Origin: Streptomyces colonosanans
Lineage (GTDB): Bacteria; Actinomycetota; Actinomycetes; Streptomycetales; Streptomycetaceae
Reading direction: 5' to 3'
Assembly: GCF_001866645.1 (NCBI RefSeq)
Contig: NZ_MLYP01000050.1
Span: 1 to 64,000, forward strand
Length of the DNA stretch: 64,000 bases
In this document: positions 61,618 through 64,000 of the stretch, piece after piece
Numbering within the stretch: position 1 is the stretch's first letter
Layout of the letters: each line of letters starts with the position of its first letter
Translations under genes and position numbers: made by a program
The notes under the pieces: generated by a model
The model's database searches: none
What the model was told of the DNA's origin: nothing
The model's input: the letters and a program-made list of their open reading frames with translations, nothing else

Positions 61618-63036
61618 TCAGCTGTCGAAGCCCAGCCCCAGCTTGTCCATGGTCTTCAGCCAGAGGTTGCGCCGCCCGCCGTGCGTATCGGCCTGCGCCA
61701 GCGACCACTTGGTGAGGGCGATGCCCGTCCAGGCGAAGGGCTCCGGCGGGAACGGCACCGGCTTTTTGCGGACCATCTCCAGTTCGGTGCGCTCGGTGCG
61801 CTCCCCCGCGAGCAGGTCGAGCATCACGTCCGCGCCGAACCGGGTCGCGCCGACGCCGAGGCCCGTGTAGCCCGCCGCGTACGCCACCTTCCCCTGGTGG
61901 GCCGTGCCGAAGAACGCCGAGAAGCGCGAGCAGGTGTCGATCGCGCCGCCCCACGCGTGTGTGAAGCGGACTCCCTCCAGCTGCGGGAAGCAGGTGAAGA
62001 AGTGCCCGGCGAGCTTGGCGTAGGTCTCCGGGCGGTCGTCGTACTCGGCGCGCATCCGGCCGCCGTACTGATAGATCGCGTCGTAGCCGCCCCACAGGAT
62101 GCGGTTGTCGGCGGAGAGCCGGAAGTAGTGGAACTGGTTGGCCGAGTCCCCGAGTCCCTGCCGGTTCTTCCAGCCGATCGAGGCCAGTTGGTCGGCGGTC
62201 AGCGGCTCGGTCATCAGCGCGTAGTCGTAGACCGGGACGGTGTAGGAGCGGACGCGCTTGACCAGGTTCGGGAAGATGTTCGTACCGAGCGCCACCCGGC
62301 GGGCGCGGATGCCGCCGTACGGGGTGCGTACGGCCATGCCGCCCCCGTACGGCTTCAGGGAGAGCGCGGGCGTGTGCTCGTAGATCCGGACGCCGAGTTC
62401 GAGGCAGGCGCGCTTCAGGCCCCAGGCGAGCTTGGCCGGGTGGAGCATGGCCACGCCCCGGCGGTCGTACAGGCCGGCGCGGAAGGTCGGGGAGTCGACC
62501 TGTTCCCGTACCGCCTCGGCATCCAGGAAGTCGGTGCCCTCGGCGAGGCCCTGGTCCTTCATCTCCGTGTACCAGTCGCGCAGTTCCTGCGCCTGGTACG
62601 CCTCGGTCGCGACGTCGAGCTCGCCGGTGCGCTCGAACTCGCAGTCCAGGGAGTAGCGGGCGACCGCCTTCTCGATCTCGTCGAGGTTGCGGGCGCCCAG
62701 CTCCTCCAGCTTGTGGATCTCGTCCGGCCAGCGGGCGAGGCCGTTAGCCAGGCCGTGAGTGAGGGAGGCGGCACAGAAGCCGCCGTTGCGGCCCGAGGCG
62801 GCCCAGCCCGCCTCGCGGCCCTCCACCAGCACCACATCCCGCTCGGGGTCGCGCTCCTTGGCGATGAGCGCGGTCCACAGTCCGCTGTAGCCGCCACCGA
62901 CGACCAGCAGGTCGCAGGTCTCGGCGCCGGTGAGCGCGGGCTCGGGGTGGGGCTTGCCGGGGTCTTCCAGCCAGTACGAGACCGGCTGGGCATCGGAAAG
63001 AGACTTGGTCCAACGGGTCATGGCGCTTGGGGCCAT
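61618..63036 (-). CDS. FAD-dependent amine oxidoreductase (PuuB-like)
   Basis: A 472-residue DAO-family flavoprotein. The dinucleotide-binding motif LLVVGGGYSGLWTALIA is near residues 43-59, followed by REAGWAASGRNGGF and the C-terminal YTGLGVGATRFG. Homologues include gamma-glutamylputrescine oxidase. Beside a polyamine permease and gabT, oxidation of putrescine or a related amine is likely. The start may be 63036 or the in-frame ATG at residue 6 (MTRWTKSL). Confidence 0.85.
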   Translation of the reverse strand: MAPSAMTRWTKSLSDAQPVSYWLEDPGKPHPEPALTGAETCDLLVVGGGYSGLWTALIAKERDPERDVVLVEGREAGWAASGRNGGFCAASLTHGLANGLARWPDEIHKLEELGARNLDEIEKAVARYSLDCEFERTGELDVATEAYQAQELRDWYTEMKDQGLAEGTDFLDAEAVREQVDSPTFRAGLYDRRGVAMLHPAKLAWGLKRACLELGVRIYEHTPALSLKPYGGGMAVRTPYGGIRARRVALGTNIFPNLVKRVRSYTVPVYDYALMTEPLTADQLASIGWKNRQGLGDSANQFHYFRLSADNRILWGGYDAIYQYGGRMRAEYDDRPETYAKLAGHFFTCFPQLEGVRFTHAWGGAIDTCSRFSAFFGTAHQGKVAYAAGYTGLGVGATRFGADVMLDLLAGERTERTELEMVRKKPVPFPPEPFAWTGIALTKWSLAQADTHGGRRNLWLKTMDKLGLGFDS

Positions 63037-63074
63037 GATTTCAACTCCCTACGGGTGCATTTCGCCGTGCGGCT

Positions 63075-63875
63075 TTACGCCTTCTGGCGATTTCGGCGAT
63101 TGCCGATGGCCATGGAGACCAGGACGAACAGTACGGCGAGGGCGAACATGGCCGTACCGATGACATTGATCTGAACGGGGGTTCCGCGCTGCGCCGAGCC
63201 CCAGACGAACATGGGGAAGGTGACGGTCGAACCCGCGTTGAAATTGGTGATGATGAAATCGTCGAAGGAGAGCGCGAAGGCGAGCAGCGCGCCCGCGGCG
63301 ATTCCGGGTGCCGCGATGGGCAGGGTGACGCGCAGGAACGTCTGCACCGGTCCGGCGTAGAGGTCCTGGGCCGCCTGCTCCAGGCGCGGGTCCATCGACA
63401 TCACGCGCGCCTTGACCGCGGTGACGACGAAGCTGAGGCAGAACATGATGTGCGCGATCAGGATCGTCCAGAACCCGAGCTGCGCGCCCATGTTGAGGAA
63501 GAGGGTGAGCAGCGAGGCCGCCATGACGACCTCGGGCATCGCCATCGGCAGGAAGATGAGCGAACTCACGGCCCCCCGCGCGCGGAAGCGGTAGCGGACC
63601 AGTGCGAAGGCGATCATCGTGCCGAGGACGGTCGCCCCGATCGTCGCCCACACCGCGATCTGGAGGCTGATCGACAGCGAGCCGCACATGTCGGCGACAC
63701 CGCACGGGTCCTTCCAGGCGTCCGTGGAGAACCGCTGCCACTGGTAGTTGAAGCGCCCCTTCGGCTTGTTGAAGGAGAACACCGTGACGATGACGTTGGG
63801 CAGCAGCAGATATCCGAGCGTCAACAGTCCTGCGATGACGACGAGATGGCGCTTGAGCCAGCGTACGAAGGCCAT
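63075..63875 (-). CDS. Spermidine/putrescine ABC transporter permease PotC-like
   Basis: A 266-residue inner-membrane permease with six predicted helices and the EAA-type loop EQAAQDLYAGPVQTFLRVTL (about residues 165-185), which contacts the ATPase. An N-terminal extension of about 50 residues includes a first helix and a periplasmic loop. The ATG directly follows the TAA of the partial upstream permease gene (TAAATG). Confidence 0.88.
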   Translation of the reverse strand: MAFVRWLKRHLVVIAGLLTLGYLLLPNVIVTVFSFNKPKGRFNYQWQRFSTDAWKDPCGVADMCGSLSISLQIAVWATIGATVLGTMIAFALVRYRFRARGAVSSLIFLPMAMPEVVMAASLLTLFLNMGAQLGFWTILIAHIMFCLSFVVTAVKARVMSMDPRLEQAAQDLYAGPVQTFLRVTLPIAAPGIAAGALLAFALSFDDFIITNFNAGSTVTFPMFVWGSAQRGTPVQINVIGTAMFALAVLFVLVSMAIGNRRNRQKA

Positions 63876-64000
63876 TTAAACCAGATCCTCCGTCCCGGAC
63901 CGGCGGATGTAGAACGTGACCATGATGAGGATCGCGGCCATGAGGATGAAGGAGAGGGCCGCAGCCGTGGGGTAGTCGAGCACCCGCAGGAACTGCGTCT
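63876..64000 (-). CDS. PotB-like permease, C-terminal end (partial)
   Basis: The last 40 codons of a permease, ending at TAA 63876-63878; the rest is beyond the window. It reads TQFLRVLDYPTAAALSFILM, then AAILIMVTFYIRRSGTEDLV, one last helix and a short cytoplasmic tail. Its position directly upstream of potC fits the potB-potC order of polyamine transporters. Confidence 0.8.
   Translation of the reverse strand, partial: TQFLRVLDYPTAAALSFILMAAILIMVTFYIRRSGTEDLV

Overview
High-GC actinobacterial chromosome, almost certainly Streptomyces. Evidence: many GTG and TTG starts behind purine-rich ribosome binding sites, a bldB homologue, paired XRE/DUF397 regulators, and the conserved core order rnj-dapA-thyX-dapB-M16-pnp-rpsO-bldB-ribF-truB-rbfA-infB-ylxR-nusA-rimP-proS-ispG-RIP protease-dxr. 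No rRNA, tRNA or CRISPR array was seen.

Layout. (1) 1-10.5 kb: RNA decay and lysine/DAP genes (rnj, dapA, thyX, two small membrane proteins, dapB, M16 peptidase, pnp, rpsO), almost all on the minus strand, with clear hairpin terminators. (2) 10.7-15.9 kb: a reduced locus. Where better-known streptomycetes carry an ESX/type VII secretion cluster around bldB, this window has a decayed PQQ-propeller gene, bldB, another gene remnant and a large proline-rich MinD-like (EspI-like) ATPase. (3) 16-24.6 kb: ribF, truB, rbfA, ylxP-like gene, infB, ylxR, nusA, rimP, the classical translation operon. (4) 24.8-40.2 kb: a lipoprotein/ferritin-like pair, a kinase-fold protein lacking the catalytic Asp, proS, GNAT enzymes, an XRE/DUF397/ATPase regulatory trio, ispG-RIP-dxr (MEP pathway), a VapBC-type toxin-antitoxin pair, a large acyl-CoA dehydrogenase and a membrane protein broken by a 5-bp duplication. 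(5) 40.25-52.78 kb: a 12.5-kb genomic island bounded by a 31-bp perfect direct repeat, with an integrase remnant at its right end. (6) 52.8-64 kb: a polyamine/GABA region (aldehyde dehydrogenase, PucR regulator, VirD4-like ATPase, GABA aminotransferase, PAP2 phosphatase, FAD amine oxidase, PotC and the end of PotB).

The island is the most novel part. It was inserted into a transcription terminator between two convergent host genes, and traces of an earlier copy of the same element family lie at its left end. It carries two tightly coupled minus-strand operons: (a) two unknown proteins, a translationally coupled 36-codon peptide, an APH-fold kinase, a lactate/malate dehydrogenase-like enzyme and an HPr-kinase-like P-loop protein; (b) a B12-type radical SAM protein, a thymidylate-kinase-like protein and a NUDIX hydrolase. 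Between them lie a small CxxC protein and a HhH glycosylase-like protein. An XRE-TPR regulator is divergent from a HAD phosphatase and a CofE-like ligase across a clean operator. Operon (a) looks like an undescribed peptide-modification (RiPP-like) pathway; this is inference from gene layout, not a demonstrated function.
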